DNA of 64,000 nt from Streptomyces sp. NBC_01260 (GCF_036226405.1 NZ_CP108464.1:2852001-2916000); one strand, 5' to 3'. Positions 50,594 through 62,363 are shown, numbered from the stretch's first letter. Program-made: numbers and translations. Notes: generated from the letters alone by a model not told the origin.

Positions 50594-50775
50594 GTGGGGG
50601 TCCCCTCCAGTGACCTGCGCAGAGCGTGTGGAGCCTCTGCGACCGAAGTTCTTCCGGTTTTGACATGCGCATGGTGGCGTATTGAGGGGAGCCGCACAAG
50701 GGGCGGATTCACGCCGACCGGGCGGTTCCGCGCCGACCGGGCCGTTCCGCGGGCCGGGACGGGATCGGCCGGGGC

Positions 50776-50829
50776 CAGGTGGCGGTGGTGATCGGCGAGC
50801 GAGGCGTCGCCCGTCACCACCGCCACCTG
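50776..50829. repeat. 16-bp perfect inverted repeat upstream of the DUF4287 gene
   Basis: CAGGTGGCGGTGGTGA (50776-50791) and its exact complement (50814-50829) enclose 22 nt. Just upstream (50711-50748) the segment GCCGACCGGGC-GTTCCGC is repeated twice in tandem. The repeat lies in the 298-bp divergent gap between protease and DUF4287 genes; it may be a regulatory hairpin. Confidence 0.6.
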
Positions 50830-50891
50830 CCCGGCGGGGATTCATCCGGCTTTCCCGGGCGACTGTCATACCCAGCTGACAGACTTCCGTC

Positions 50892-51104
50892 ATGACTGAC
50901 GCAGTGAAGGGCCCCGCCAGCTATTTCCCGTCCATCGAGCAGAAGTACGGCCGCCCGGTCGCGGAGTGGAAGGACCTCATCCGCGCCTCGCCGCTGACGA
51001 AGCACATGGAGCTCGTGGCATGGCTCAAATCCGAGCACGCGATGGGGCACGGCCACGCCAACGCCCTGGTCGCGCACACGCTCGCCGAGGACAAGGGCGA
51101 GTAG
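50892..51104 (+). CDS. DUF4287 protein
   Basis: A 70-residue protein, MTDAVKGPASYFPSIEQKYGRPVAEWKDLIRAS...HMELVAWLKSEHAMGHGHANALVAHTLAE. This is the DUF4287 pattern, common in actinobacteria; the helical domain is often found alone or beside DUF5655. Function unknown. Confidence 0.85.
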   Translation: MTDAVKGPASYFPSIEQKYGRPVAEWKDLIRASPLTKHMELVAWLKSEHAMGHGHANALVAHTLAEDKGE

Positions 51105-51149
51105 TCCGGCCGTGGGCGCGGGGCCGCCCCGGCTGCGTACCGTCGGAGC

Positions 51150-51983
51150 ATGACTTCCGATCACGAGCACGTGCTGGACCTCGACGCCTATCTCGCCCGC
51201 ATCGGCTGGAGCGGGGAGCGCCGGCCCACCGCGGCGGTGCTGCGCTCGGTGCACCGTGCGCACGCGCTGGGCATCCCGTTCGAGAACCTGGACCCCGTCC
51301 TGGGCACCGTGCCCTCGCTCGCCCCGGCCGATCTGGAGGCGAAGCTCGTACACGGTGAGCGCGGTGGCTACTGCTACGAGCACAACACCCTGCTCACCGC
51401 CGCGCTGCGGGCGCTCGGCTTCGAGGTCACGCTGCTCTGTGCCCGGGTCGTGCTGGGCGCGCGCCCCGGGGACATCCGGCCGCGGACACACATGCTGTTG
51501 CGGGTCGGGGTGCCGGGCGAGCCGACGCCGTATCTCGCCGATGTCGGCTTCGGCGCCCGCGGCTCGCTGCTGGAGCCGATCGCGCTGGTCGCGGGAGCCG
51601 AACTGCACGACACCCCGCGCCGCCACCGGCTCGTCCACCCGCCGCACGACGGGCCGCTGGAGCTGTGGGAGCTCCAGGCGGAGACGGACGGCGGGGCGTG
51701 GGAGGCGCAGTACGCGTTCACGGTGGAGCCGTTCGAGGCGCCCGACTTCGAGGTCATCAACTGGCACATCGCGACCAACCCGCGCTCGCCGTTCGCGCAT
51801 CTGCTGTACGTCCAGCGCACCACCGAGGACGCCCATCTGGCGCTCGCCGGCCGCAGCCTCGTGGTGACGGCGAACGACGGCGGGCGCGAGGAGCGGGAGC
51901 TGGCGGACGCCGCCGAGGTGGAGCGGGTCCTCGCGGACGCCTTCGCGATCCGGCTGCCGGAGGGGACCCGGCTGCCGGAGTGA
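51150..51983 (+). CDS. Arylamine N-acetyltransferase
   Basis: A 277-residue NAT enzyme. The Cys-His-Asp triad is in RGGYCYEHNTLL, RPRTHMLLRV and YLADVGFGARGSL. HALGIPFENLDPVLG is the family N-terminus. It transfers acetyl groups from acetyl-CoA to arylamines or hydrazines. It is 45 bp after DUF4287. Confidence 0.93.
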   Translation: MTSDHEHVLDLDAYLARIGWSGERRPTAAVLRSVHRAHALGIPFENLDPVLGTVPSLAPADLEAKLVHGERGGYCYEHNTLLTAALRALGFEVTLLCARVVLGARPGDIRPRTHMLLRVGVPGEPTPYLADVGFGARGSLLEPIALVAGAELHDTPRRHRLVHPPHDGPLELWELQAETDGGAWEAQYAFTVEPFEAPDFEVINWHIATNPRSPFAHLLYVQRTTEDAHLALAGRSLVVTANDGGREERELADAAEVERVLADAFAIRLPEGTRLPE

Positions 51984-52241
51984 CGCGGCGTCCGCCCGGT
52001 GTACGGGGGGTGGGCCCCTGCTCGACCCGGCGCCCCGTGGCGCATCTCACCCGCTCTCGTCCGTCACGCCCCGTCCCCACCCCTTTCCAAGCCCGGCCCC
52101 CGTCCGCGCCCCGGGTTCCCACGGTTCGCGGGCGGTGCGCGCATGGGATGGAAGCCGGGCCGGACGGGCGGGCGACACGGGTGGGTCAACCTGCGGGGAA
52201 AGGCCGGGCACCCCGCGAAACACAGTCGTAAGCTCACAGAC

Positions 52242-53453
52242 ATGCAGGTCATCCAGTCCACGAAGCTCGCCAACGTCTGTTACGAAATCCGGGGCCCCGT
52301 GCTGGAGGAGGCGATGCGGCTGGAAGCAGCAGGCCATCGCATCCTCAAGCTGAACACCGGCAACCCTGCCGCGTTCGGTTTCGAGTGCCCGCCGGAGATC
52401 CTTGAGGACATCCTGCGCAACCTCTCCGGGGCGCACGGCTACGGCGACGCGAAGGGGCTGCTGTCCGCGCGGCGGGCGGTGATGCAGCACTACCAGACCA
52501 AGGGGATCGACCTCGACATCGAGGACGTCTACCTGGGCAACGGGGTCTCCGAGCTGATCCAGATGTCGATGCAGGCGCTGCTCGACGACGGGGACGAGGT
52601 GCTCGTACCGGCTCCGGACTATCCCCTGTGGACCGCGTCGGTCTCGCTGGCCGGCGGCACGGCCGTGCACTACCGCTGCGACGAGCAGTCCGACTGGATG
52701 CCGGACCTCGCCGACATCGAGCGGAAGATCACCGACCGCACCAAGGCCATCGTGATCATCAACCCGAACAATCCGACGGGTGCGGTGTACGACGACGAGA
52801 TGCTGCGCGGGCTGACGGAGATCGCCCGGCGCCACAACCTGGTCGTCTGCTCCGACGAGATCTACGACCGGATCCTGTACGACGGGGCGACTCACACCCC
52901 GACCGCCGCCATCGCGCCCGATCTGATGGTGCTCACCTTCAACGGGCTCTCCAAGAACTACCGGGTGGCCGGATACCGCTCCGGCTGGATGGCGGTCTGC
53001 GGGCCGAAGGCGCATGCCTCCTCGTACATCGAGGGGCTCACGATCCTGGCCAATATGCGACTGTGCGCCAATATGCCGTCGCAGCACGCCGTGGCCTCCG
53101 CGCTCGGCGGGCGGCAGTCGATCAACGAACTGGTGCTGCCGGGCGGCCGCATCCTGGAGCAGCGGGACGTGGCGTACGACCTGCTGACGCAGATCCCGGG
53201 CGTGACCTGCGTGAAGCCGAAGGGGGCGCTGTATCTCTTCCCGCGGCTCGACCCCAAGGTCTACAAGATCAAGGACGACCGGCAGATGGTCCTCGACCTG
53301 CTGCGGGCCGAGAAGATCATGGTGGTGCAGGGGACGGGGTTCAACTGGCCGGAGCCCGATCACTTCCGGGTGGTGACGCTGCCCTCGACCGAGGACCTGA
53401 CGGACGCGATCGGCCGGATCGCCCGCTTCCTGGACGGGTACGGCCAGGTGTAG
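52242..53453 (+). CDS. PLP-dependent aminotransferase (AlaA/alanine transaminase-like)
   Basis: A 403-residue class I/II aminotransferase starting MQVIQSTKLANVCYEIRGPVLEEAMRLEAAGHRILKLNTGNPAAFGF. Motifs are GVSELIQMSMQALL, PAPDYPLW, INPNNPTGAVY, CSDEIYDRILYDG and the PLP lysine in FNGLSKNYRVAGYRSGW. Closest in pattern to AlaA-type glutamate-pyruvate aminotransferases. The open frame extends back to 51999, but the family starts at 52242. Confidence 0.92.
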   Translation: MQVIQSTKLANVCYEIRGPVLEEAMRLEAAGHRILKLNTGNPAAFGFECPPEILEDILRNLSGAHGYGDAKGLLSARRAVMQHYQTKGIDLDIEDVYLGNGVSELIQMSMQALLDDGDEVLVPAPDYPLWTASVSLAGGTAVHYRCDEQSDWMPDLADIERKITDRTKAIVIINPNNPTGAVYDDEMLRGLTEIARRHNLVVCSDEIYDRILYDGATHTPTAAIAPDLMVLTFNGLSKNYRVAGYRSGWMAVCGPKAHASSYIEGLTILANMRLCANMPSQHAVASALGGRQSINELVLPGGRILEQRDVAYDLLTQIPGVTCVKPKGALYLFPRLDPKVYKIKDDRQMVLDLLRAEKIMVVQGTGFNWPEPDHFRVVTLPSTEDLTDAIGRIARFLDGYGQV

Positions 53454-53555
53454 ACCCGGTCTCGGCGACGGCCTTCACCACCCGGTCCCGAATCTGGACA
53501 ACTTTAGACTGAATCCAAGCTAGGATGGATCCACAGCAACACCAGGAGGCCATCC

Positions 53556-53972
53556 ATGTACGAACCGATCCGCACCAAATCGGTCCACACACCGGCCGAC
53601 CACGCCGACGACTTCCCGCACCGCACCCGCGAGGAAGAGCTGGACATCCAGCTCGCCGGACATCTGGCCGCACTGCTCGCGGTCACCGACGAACTGGGAC
53701 TCGGCGAGGCGGGCGACCGCATCGCCGAACAGGTCGCACGGTTGCGCGGCGCGCCGCCCGCCCGGCACGCCGGTCTGACCGAGACACCCGCACCCGCCCT
53801 GCACCGCCGCGCCCACGCCCTCGCGGGCCGCGCGCTGGTGGTGGCGGCGTCCCGCGCCGACACGGCCGTCGCGATCCTCTCGGCCGAGCGCATGGACGCC
53901 CACGCCGCAGCGGCCCCGGCCACTGCCGACGACTCCTCCGCCGCCCCGTCGCGCCTGGTCGGCGCCCTCTGA
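53556..53972 (+). CDS. Unrecognised small helical protein
   Basis: A 138-residue, Ala/His/Asp-rich protein; AGGAGG lies seven bases before ATG 53556. It has helices EEELDIQLAGHLAALLAVTDELGLGEAGDRIAEQVARL and LHRRAHALAGRALVVAASRADTAVAILSAERM. No family is recognised. The upstream region has an unusually AT-rich patch (53495-53525) that probably contains its promoter. Confidence 0.7.
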   Translation: MYEPIRTKSVHTPADHADDFPHRTREEELDIQLAGHLAALLAVTDELGLGEAGDRIAEQVARLRGAPPARHAGLTETPAPALHRRAHALAGRALVVAASRADTAVAILSAERMDAHAAAAPATADDSSAAPSRLVGAL

Positions 53973-53976
53973 CGGC

Positions 53977-54011
53977 CCCGGTCCACGGGCCGTAGAGGCG
54001 CGTGGACCGGG
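53977..54011. terminator. Bidirectional terminator between convergent genes
   Basis: CCCGGTCCACG (53977-53987) pairs with CGTGGACCGGG (54001-54011), an 11-bp stem between the convergent small gene and PEPCK. Confidence 0.75.
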
Positions 54012-54097
54012 TGCCACCTACTCGCGGGCGCCGCGGCGCCCGCGTGAGGACCGAACCTCCTGCCCGGGCTGTCGGCCCGAGGGATCAGCCCGAGGGA

Positions 54098-55924
54098 TCA
54101 GCCCAGGCGCTGGACCAGCGCGCGGTACTCGTCCCACAGCTCCTTCGGCGTGTGCTCACCGAAGGTGTTGAGGTGCTCGGGGATCAGCGCCGCCTCCTCG
54201 CGCCAGACCTCCTTGTCGACCTTGAGCAGGAAGTCCAGGTCCGACTCGGAGAGGTCCAGGCCCTCGGTGTCGATCGAACCCTTGGCCGGCAGGATGCCGA
54301 TCGGGGTCTCGACACCCTCGGCCTTGCCCTCCAGGCGCTCGACGATCCACTTCAGGACCCGGCTGTTCTCGCCGAAGCCGGGCCAGACGAACTTGCCCGC
54401 GTCGTTCTTGCGGAACCAGTTCACGTAGTAGATCTTCGGGAGCTTCGACTGGTCGGCCTTGTCCGCGCCGACCTTGATCCAGTGGTTCATGTAGTCGCCC
54501 ATGTTGTAGCCGCAGAACGGCAGCATGGCGAACGGGTCGCGGCGCAGCTCGCCGACCTTGCCCTCGGCGGCGGCGGTCTTCTCGGAGGCGACGTTGGCTC
54601 CGAGGAAGACACCGTGCTGCCAGTTGAAGGACTCGGTGACCAGCGGTACGGCGGAGGCGCGGCGGCCGCCGAAGAGGATGGCCGAGATCGGCACGCCCTT
54701 CGGGTCCTCCCACTCGGGCGCGATGATCGGGCACTGACCGGCCGGGACGGTGAAGCGGGCGTTGGGGTGGGCGGCGGGCGTACCGGACTCGGGGGTCCAG
54801 TCGTTGCCCTTCCAGTCCGTGAGGTGCTCGGGGAGCTCCTCGGTCATGCCCTCCCACCAGACGTCGCCGTCGTCGGTGAGCGCGACGTTGGTGAAGACGG
54901 AGTTGCCCCACATGGTCTTCATGGCGTTGGCGTTGGTGTGCTCACCGGTGCCGGGCGCGACGCCGAAGAAGCCGGCCTCGGGGTTGATCGCACGGAGCCG
55001 GCCGTCCTCGCCGAACCGCATCCAGGCGATGTCGTCGCCGATGGTCTCGACGGTCCAGCCGGAGATCGTGGGCTCCAGCATGGCGAGGTTCGTCTTGCCG
55101 CAGGCGCTCGGGAAGGCCGCCGCGACGTACTTGGACTCCCCGCGCGGCGGAGTGAGCTTGAGGATCAGCATGTGCTCGGCGAGCCAGCCCTCGTCGCGCG
55201 CCATGACGGAGGCGATGCGCAGCGCGTAGCACTTCTTGCCGAGCAGGGCGTTGCCGCCGTAGCCGGAGCCGTAGGACCAGATCTCGCGGTCCTCGGGGAA
55301 GTGCGAGATGTACTTGGTGGAGTTGCAGGGCCACGGAACGTCCTCCTGGCCCTCCTCCAGGGGTGCGCCCAGGGTGTGGACGGCCTTGACGAAGAATCCG
55401 TCGGTGCCGAGCTCGTCGAGGACGGGCTGCCCCATGCGCGTCATGGTGCGCATCGAGACGGCGACGTACGCGGAATCGGTGATCTCGACGCCGATCGCGG
55501 AGAGCGGCGAGCCGACGGGGCCCATGCAGAAGGGCACGACGTACATGGTGCGGCCGCGCATGGAGCCGCGGAAGACGCCCTTGTCCCCCACGAAGATCTC
55601 CCGCATCTCGGCGGGGGCCTTCCAGTGGTTCGTCGGACCGGCGTCCTCCTCCTTCTCGGAGCAGATGAACGTACGGGTCTCGACCCGCGCGACATCGCTC
55701 GGGTCGGAGGCGGCGTAGTACGAGTTCGGGCGCTTGATCTCGTCGAGTTTGGTGAACGTGCCCTTGGCCACGAGCTCCCCGCACAGGCGCTCGTACTCGG
55801 CCTCGGAGCCGTCGCACCAGACCACCCGGTCCGGTTCGGTGAGGGCTGCGATCTCGTCGACCCAGGAGACGAGCTCCTGGTGGTTGGTGGGAACAGTGAG
55901 GGGAGCCGCGATGTCGCGCGCCAC
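54098..55924 (-). CDS. pckG: Phosphoenolpyruvate carboxykinase (GTP)
   Basis: A 608-residue GTP-type PEPCK. Conserved segments include [60 protein letters not shown], the P-loop/active Cys [15 protein letters not shown], the kinase-2 motif [10 protein letters not shown] and the [16 protein letters not shown] lid region. It converts oxaloacetate and GTP to PEP, the entry to gluconeogenesis. GTG 55924 follows AAGGAGCGATC. Confidence 0.97.
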   Translation of the reverse strand: MARDIAAPLTVPTNHQELVSWVDEIAALTEPDRVVWCDGSEAEYERLCGELVAKGTFTKLDEIKRPNSYYAASDPSDVARVETRTFICSEKEEDAGPTNHWKAPAEMREIFVGDKGVFRGSMRGRTMYVVPFCMGPVGSPLSAIGVEITDSAYVAVSMRTMTRMGQPVLDELGTDGFFVKAVHTLGAPLEEGQEDVPWPCNSTKYISHFPEDREIWSYGSGYGGNALLGKKCYALRIASVMARDEGWLAEHMLILKLTPPRGESKYVAAAFPSACGKTNLAMLEPTISGWTVETIGDDIAWMRFGEDGRLRAINPEAGFFGVAPGTGEHTNANAMKTMWGNSVFTNVALTDDGDVWWEGMTEELPEHLTDWKGNDWTPESGTPAAHPNARFTVPAGQCPIIAPEWEDPKGVPISAILFGGRRASAVPLVTESFNWQHGVFLGANVASEKTAAAEGKVGELRRDPFAMLPFCGYNMGDYMNHWIKVGADKADQSKLPKIYYVNWFRKNDAGKFVWPGFGENSRVLKWIVERLEGKAEGVETPIGILPAKGSIDTEGLDLSESDLDFLLKVDKEVWREEAALIPEHLNTFGEHTPKELWDEYRALVQRLG

Positions 55925-56110
55925 GATCGCTCCTTGATGAGGGTATGTGTTTGGTAGTTGCCCCGTGGGGGCTGCGACCCGGATGCTTCTACCCCTTCGA
56001 ATTTCCCCTGGCGCTCATCCGGTGCCGACCGCACTCATTTGATCATCCGACCATTCCGCCCATATGTCCAGAGGGCCGCCCACGTGAGCATCACCACTCA
56101 TATTCGCAAC

Positions 56111-56135
56111 CTACGGTGGCGTAGGTACGATGCGG
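56111..56135 (+). promoter_or_regulatory. Promoter and palindrome of the hemolysin III gene
   Basis: CCTACG-GTGG-CGTAGG (56111-56126) is a perfect 6-bp-arm palindrome. TACGAT (56126-56131) looks like a -10 box only six bases before ATG 56138, which suggests a leaderless transcript. Confidence 0.5.
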
Positions 56136-56137
56136 GA

Positions 56138-56833
56138 ATGACTGCCGCCGCCGCGCCCGAACCTGCCGGGCTGGAACCAGCCGAGACCGACGCCGTCCCG
56201 CTGAAGCCACGGATGCGCGGCTGGCTGCACGCCGGCATGTTCCCCGCGGTCCTCATCGCCGGCATCGCGCTCATCGCGCTCACGGACACCACGCGCGGCC
56301 GGATCGCCTGCGGCATCTACATCCTGACCGCGTGCCTGCTGTTCGGCGTGAGCGCCGTCTACCACCGCGGCACCTGGGGGCCGCGCGGCGAGGCCGTGCT
56401 GCGCAGGCTCGACCACGCCAACATCTTCCTGATCATCGCGGGCACCTACACCCCGCTGACCCTGCTGCTCCTGCCCCGTTCCACCGGGACCCCTCTCCTG
56501 TGGGCGGTCTGGGGCGCGGCGGCCGCGGGCATCGCCTTCCGGGTGTTCTGGGTCGGCGCCCCGCGCTGGCTCTACACGCCCTGCTACATCGCGATGGGCT
56601 GGGCCGCGGTCTTCTTCCTGCCGGACTTCATGCGGACCGGCGGGATCGCGGTGCTCGTCCTGATCGTCGTCGGCGGGCTGCTCTACAGCGCCGGCGGCGT
56701 CATCTACGGCATCAAGCGGCCGAACCCGTCACCGCGCTGGTTCGGGTTCCACGAGGTCTTCCACTCCCTGACCCTGGCGGCGTTCGTCGTGCACTACGTC
56801 GGCATCTCCCTGGTGGCGTACAGCCAGGGCTGA
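56138..56833 (+). CDS. Hemolysin III / PAQR-family membrane protein
   Basis: A 231-residue protein with seven membrane helices. PAQR motifs include SAVYHRGTWGPRGEAVLRRLDHANIFLIIAGTYTPL (His and Asp metal ligands) and the final FGFHEVFHSLTLAAFVVHYVGISLVAY with the HxxxH pair. Probably a zinc-dependent membrane hydrolase-like protein. ATG 56138 is chosen; the open frame reaches back to 55958. Confidence 0.92.
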   Translation: MTAAAAPEPAGLEPAETDAVPLKPRMRGWLHAGMFPAVLIAGIALIALTDTTRGRIACGIYILTACLLFGVSAVYHRGTWGPRGEAVLRRLDHANIFLIIAGTYTPLTLLLLPRSTGTPLLWAVWGAAAAGIAFRVFWVGAPRWLYTPCYIAMGWAAVFFLPDFMRTGGIAVLVLIVVGGLLYSAGGVIYGIKRPNPSPRWFGFHEVFHSLTLAAFVVHYVGISLVAYSQG

Positions 56834-56868
56834 GCCCAGCAACCCCCACAAACCCTCCCTCACCTCAC

Positions 56869-56892
56869 GGCCGCGGCTTCCGAGCCGCGGCC
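56869..56892 (+). terminator. Terminator after hemolysin III gene
   Basis: GGCCGCGGCT-TCCG-AGCCGCGGCC, a 10-bp stem with a tetraloop, followed by ATTTCGT. It lies 36 bp after the stop. Confidence 0.85.
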
Positions 56893-56958
56893 ATTTCGTA
56901 TGCCGCGCCCCCCCCCGGCGGCAGGAAAGAGCACGGATCGGATTGACACTCCACATCT

Positions 56959-56994
56959 TTTGATAGTTATTGTCACTTGACAGTAACTATCAAA
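56959..56994. promoter_or_regulatory. 36-bp near-perfect operator palindrome before the MFS gene
   Basis: Arms TTTGATAGTTATTGTCA (56959-56975) and TGACAGTAACTATCAAA (56978-56994) match at 16 of 17 positions around a CT centre. The right arm touches the AAGGAG Shine-Dalgarno. The AT-rich palindrome is the presumed binding site of the TetR protein encoded after the transporter; its length suggests two dimers. Confidence 0.85.
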
Positions 56995-57004
56995 GGAGCT
57001 GGAC

Positions 57005-58522
57005 ATGACCAGACGCTGGTGGGCCCTGGGCGCACTGATGGCGAGCATGCTCGTCCTCGGCTTCGACATGACGATCCTCAACGTGGCACTGCCGACCATG
57101 GCCGGAGACCTCGGCGCCACCACCGGCGAGCAGCAGTGGATGGCCGACGCCTATGTCGTGGTGTTCGCCGCCCTGATGCTTCCGGCGGGCCTGCTCGGCG
57201 ACAGATTCGGGCGCCGCCGGATGCTCATCACCGGTCTGGGCATCTTCCTCGCCGGCTCGGTCGTCGGCGCGCTCGCCGACGGCGTGACCTCCGTCGTGGC
57301 CGCCCGCTGCGTCATGGGCGTCGGCGCCGCACTCGTGATGCCGCTCGCCATGGCCGTACTGCCCTCGCTCTTCGGCGAACCGCAGGACCGGATCAAGGCC
57401 ATCGGCATCGTCTCGGCCGCCTCCGCGCTCGGTATGCCGCTCGGCCCGATCCTCGGCGGCTGGCTGCTCGACCACTTCTGGTGGGGCTCGATCTTCCTGG
57501 TCAACATCCCGATGGTCGGCATCGGCATCACCGCCTGCGTGTTCCTGCTTCCCGAGACCCGCGACCCCTCGGCACCGCGGGTCGACGCGGTGTCCACCAC
57601 GCTGACCGCGGTCGGCCTCGGCGCCCTCATCTACGCGATCATCGAGGCGCCGGGCCGCGGCTGGGGCGACCCGCTCGTGCTCGCCGTGCCGGCCACGGGC
57701 GCGGTGCTGCTCGCCTTGCTCGTCCTGCGGGAGCGCAAGGCCGTGCGCCCGATGCTCGACATGTCGCTGCTGCGGCAGCGGCCGTTCCTGCTGAGCGCGC
57801 TCGCCGCGACGCTCGTGATGTTCGTGATGGCGGGGCTGATGTTCATCCTGCCCGGGTACCTCCAGGCCGTCCTGGGCAACGACGCCTTCGGTACGGGGGT
57901 GCGGATGCTGCCGATGATGGGCGGGCTGGTCGTCGCCGCGAAGGCGGGCGGCCCGGTCACCGCGCGCTTCGGGGCCCGCGCCACGATGTCCGCCGGGCTG
58001 ATCGTGCTCGCCTTCGCCGCGCTGCTCGGCAGCCGCACGACGGTCGACAGCGGCTACGGCTTCACCGCGCTATGGCTCTCCGTCGCCGGGCTGGGCTTCG
58101 GCTTCGCCGTCGTGCCCGCCATGGACGCCGCCCTGGGTACCCTGCCCGCGGACCGGGCGGGCAGCGGATCGGGGCTGCTGATGACCGTACGCCAGACGGG
58201 CAGCGCCCTCGGGATCGCGCTGCTGGGGAGCCTGCTCGCCGGCACCTACAGCGGGCGGCTCGACACCACCGGCGTACCGGCCGCCGCCGCGGACACCGCC
58301 GGGGACTCGGTCGTCGCCGCCCACGCCGTCGCCGCACGGCTCGGTGCGCAGCGGCTCGCGGACTCCGCCGACGCGGCGTACGTACACGGCATGAGCCTGG
58401 TCCTGCTCGTCATCGCCGCCACCGCACTGGTCAGCGCCCTGCTGGTCGGGGCGTTCCTGACCGACGCCCGTCAGGGGCGCAGCGAGCAGCCCGACGTGGT
58501 CGCCTCGCCTGTCGATGCCTGA
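57005..58522 (+). CDS. MFS drug-efflux transporter, DHA2 (14-helix) type
   Basis: A 505-residue transporter. The first helix GALMASMLVLGFDMTILNVALPTM carries the DHA2 D-motif; motif A is GLLGDRFGRRRML, and GAALVMPLAMAVLPSLF, ASALGMPLGPILGGWLLDHFWWGSIFLVNIPM (motif C region) follow. About fourteen helices are predicted. It probably exports a drug or natural product by proton antiport. AAGGAG lies six bases before ATG 57005. The TetR gene follows after two bases. Confidence 0.94.
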   Translation: MTRRWWALGALMASMLVLGFDMTILNVALPTMAGDLGATTGEQQWMADAYVVVFAALMLPAGLLGDRFGRRRMLITGLGIFLAGSVVGALADGVTSVVAARCVMGVGAALVMPLAMAVLPSLFGEPQDRIKAIGIVSAASALGMPLGPILGGWLLDHFWWGSIFLVNIPMVGIGITACVFLLPETRDPSAPRVDAVSTTLTAVGLGALIYAIIEAPGRGWGDPLVLAVPATGAVLLALLVLRERKAVRPMLDMSLLRQRPFLLSALAATLVMFVMAGLMFILPGYLQAVLGNDAFGTGVRMLPMMGGLVVAAKAGGPVTARFGARATMSAGLIVLAFAALLGSRTTVDSGYGFTALWLSVAGLGFGFAVVPAMDAALGTLPADRAGSGSGLLMTVRQTGSALGIALLGSLLAGTYSGRLDTTGVPAAAADTAGDSVVAAHAVAARLGAQRLADSADAAYVHGMSLVLLVIAATALVSALLVGAFLTDARQGRSEQPDVVASPVDA

Positions 58523-58524
58523 CA

Positions 58525-59166
58525 ATGACGACCATGGCCGCCACCCCCCGTACCCCGTCCCCCACCGCCCCCGGCGCGCAGCCCCCGATGGGGCTGCGCG
58601 AGCGCAAGAAGCTCAAGACCCGGGTCGCGATCCGGCAGGCGACCTACCGTCTGATCACCGAGCAGGGGTATGACGCGACGACCATCGAGCAGATCGCGGA
58701 GGCGGCCGAGGTGTCGCCCAGCACGGTGTTCCGGTACTTCGCGACCAAGGAGGACATCGTCCTCACCGACGAGTACGACCCGGTCATGGAAGCCGCGCTG
58801 CGGAGCCGGCCGGCCGATGAGCCGCCGCTGGTCTCACTGCGGTTGATGATGGCCGAGACGCTGACGTCGTTCATCGCCGAGGAGGACGAGGAGCTGCGCC
58901 AGCGCACCCGGCTGATGGTGGAGGTCCCCGCCATCCGGGCGCGGATGACGGAGACCATGTCGGAGACGGCGAAGGTGCTCTCCCGGGTGCTCGCCGACCG
59001 CAGCGGCCGCAGTGCGGACGACCTGCGCGTCCGGGTCTTCGTCGCGGCGGTGCTGGGTGCGCTGCGCGAGGTGGCGCTGTACTGGGGCGAGCACGGCCAG
59101 GAGGGCGACCTCGTCACCATGGTCGGCGAGGCCCTGGACTCGCTGGAGGGCGGCCTGCGGCTGTGA
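58525..59166 (+). CDS. TetR-family repressor of the MFS operon
   Basis: A 213-residue regulator (ATG 58525, alternative 58534). The helix-turn-helix is RVAIRQATYRLITEQGYDATTIEQIAEAAEVSPSTVFRYFATKEDIVLTDEYDPV. The C-domain is helical (RQRTRLMVEVPAIRARMTETMSETAKVLSRVL). Co-transcription with the pump it controls makes a negative feedback loop through the 36-bp palindrome at 56959. Confidence 0.92.
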   Translation: MTTMAATPRTPSPTAPGAQPPMGLRERKKLKTRVAIRQATYRLITEQGYDATTIEQIAEAAEVSPSTVFRYFATKEDIVLTDEYDPVMEAALRSRPADEPPLVSLRLMMAETLTSFIAEEDEELRQRTRLMVEVPAIRARMTETMSETAKVLSRVLADRSGRSADDLRVRVFVAAVLGALREVALYWGEHGQEGDLVTMVGEALDSLEGGLRL

Positions 59167-59172
59167 CGCCGG

Positions 59173-61218
<2,046 letters not shown>

Positions 61219-61227
61219 GCCGTCACC

Positions 61228-62202
61228 CTACTCATGGCAGGCAACGGGACAACTATCGAAACGACGGCCGATTCGCCCGAGTGCCGGCGGTACCCCGGGC
61301 AGGCTTTCCCCATAGGCGTCGAAGCTCGCCATGGCTTCGCCGATGGACCGCTGGGTGTCGAGATCGGGAAGGGCAACGGGAAGCATCCCGAGCACCTCGA
61401 GCGAGACGGTCCGCAGAGCCATGCTCCCGGTCGAATGAGTGTCGAGCCACTCCCGAGCTCCGGGGCTGCGCAGGAACGCCACCAGGTAGTGGGAGTCAAC
61501 GATGCCGGGAGGGCTGATCACAAAACAGCCGGTGCCGCAGACCCAGCCTCGCTGCTCGTCTCCGACCACGGCGCATCGCCCGAGATCGCCCCGGCGGGCG
61601 ACCACGATGTCACCGCGATTCAACCGAAAGCGGTCAAGTCGTTCGGCCTGCTGCTCGGAGATGCACTTGATGCCGTCCACGATGAAGCCGATGTCCGAGA
61701 TGTCCTTCGGCATCACAACGGGAACCCCGCCGGCCTCCACGTCGTCCTGAGCCCGGACCAGGCTTCCCGAGGGCCCAGCGAGCAGCCGCACGGGACGACC
61801 ACCGACCGTCGACCCGCCGCTCACCACGTCCTTCAGCGGCAGGTTCTGGCATCGGACGCCGTCCCGTGCCAGCTGATCCTGTGCCCCGGCGATCTGCGCC
61901 AGTTCCGCTCCGAGTTCCGATGTCTCGCGGTTGCGCCGCTCGAAATCGGCCAGCATGGCGCTCAGGTCTGCGGCCCCGCCCGGCCCGCTCTCCGTCCGGA
62001 GGTAGGTCCTCGGATCCAAGTTGCCGGCGTTCTCGATGAGTTCGGAGTAGGCAACCGATCGGGAAAAGCCCGGCTCGTCCACCTCCTCCGAGGCTCCGAG
62101 CCATAGCCGGAAGCGATCTGCGATGCGATCGACCTCCTCGCCCGACAGCACGCGAGGCCGCTCCGACGACCGGCCCCCCACGCTGCGCGCAGCCCAGATC
62201 AC
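61228..62202 (-). pseudogene. Truncated N6-methylase/HsdS-type specificity protein
   Basis: A 324-residue ORF that matches only the end of a type I-like methylase with fused specificity domain. It opens within the methylase tail pattern (RPRVLSGEEVDRIADRFRLWLGASEEVDEPGFSRSVAYSELIENAGNLDPRTYL), then has an HsdS-type target-recognition region (LPLKDVVSGGSTVG, RFRLNRGDIVVARRGDLGRCAVVGDEQRGWVCGTGCFVISP, HYLVAFLRSPGAREWL). The SAM-binding and NPPF/Y domains are missing, and no HsdR or full HsdM is nearby. It is most likely a relic, though it could still be translated. Confidence 0.7.
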
Positions 62203-62363
62203 ATCAAGAGGGCGGCTCAGGCTCTCCTGCCCACAGGCCGACCCACGGCTCCTCGATCGGGCCCAGAGATGCCGCTTGCCGGCCGGGATGGCCGACCTCG
62301 CCCGGATGCACTGTCAGCGGAGGCCGGTCGGCACACGAAGGGGAGCACGGAAGATCTCCATCA

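Noticed and set aside
54002..55957. 651-residue plus-strand frame
   Set aside because: Antisense to the PEPCK gene; no domain pattern.
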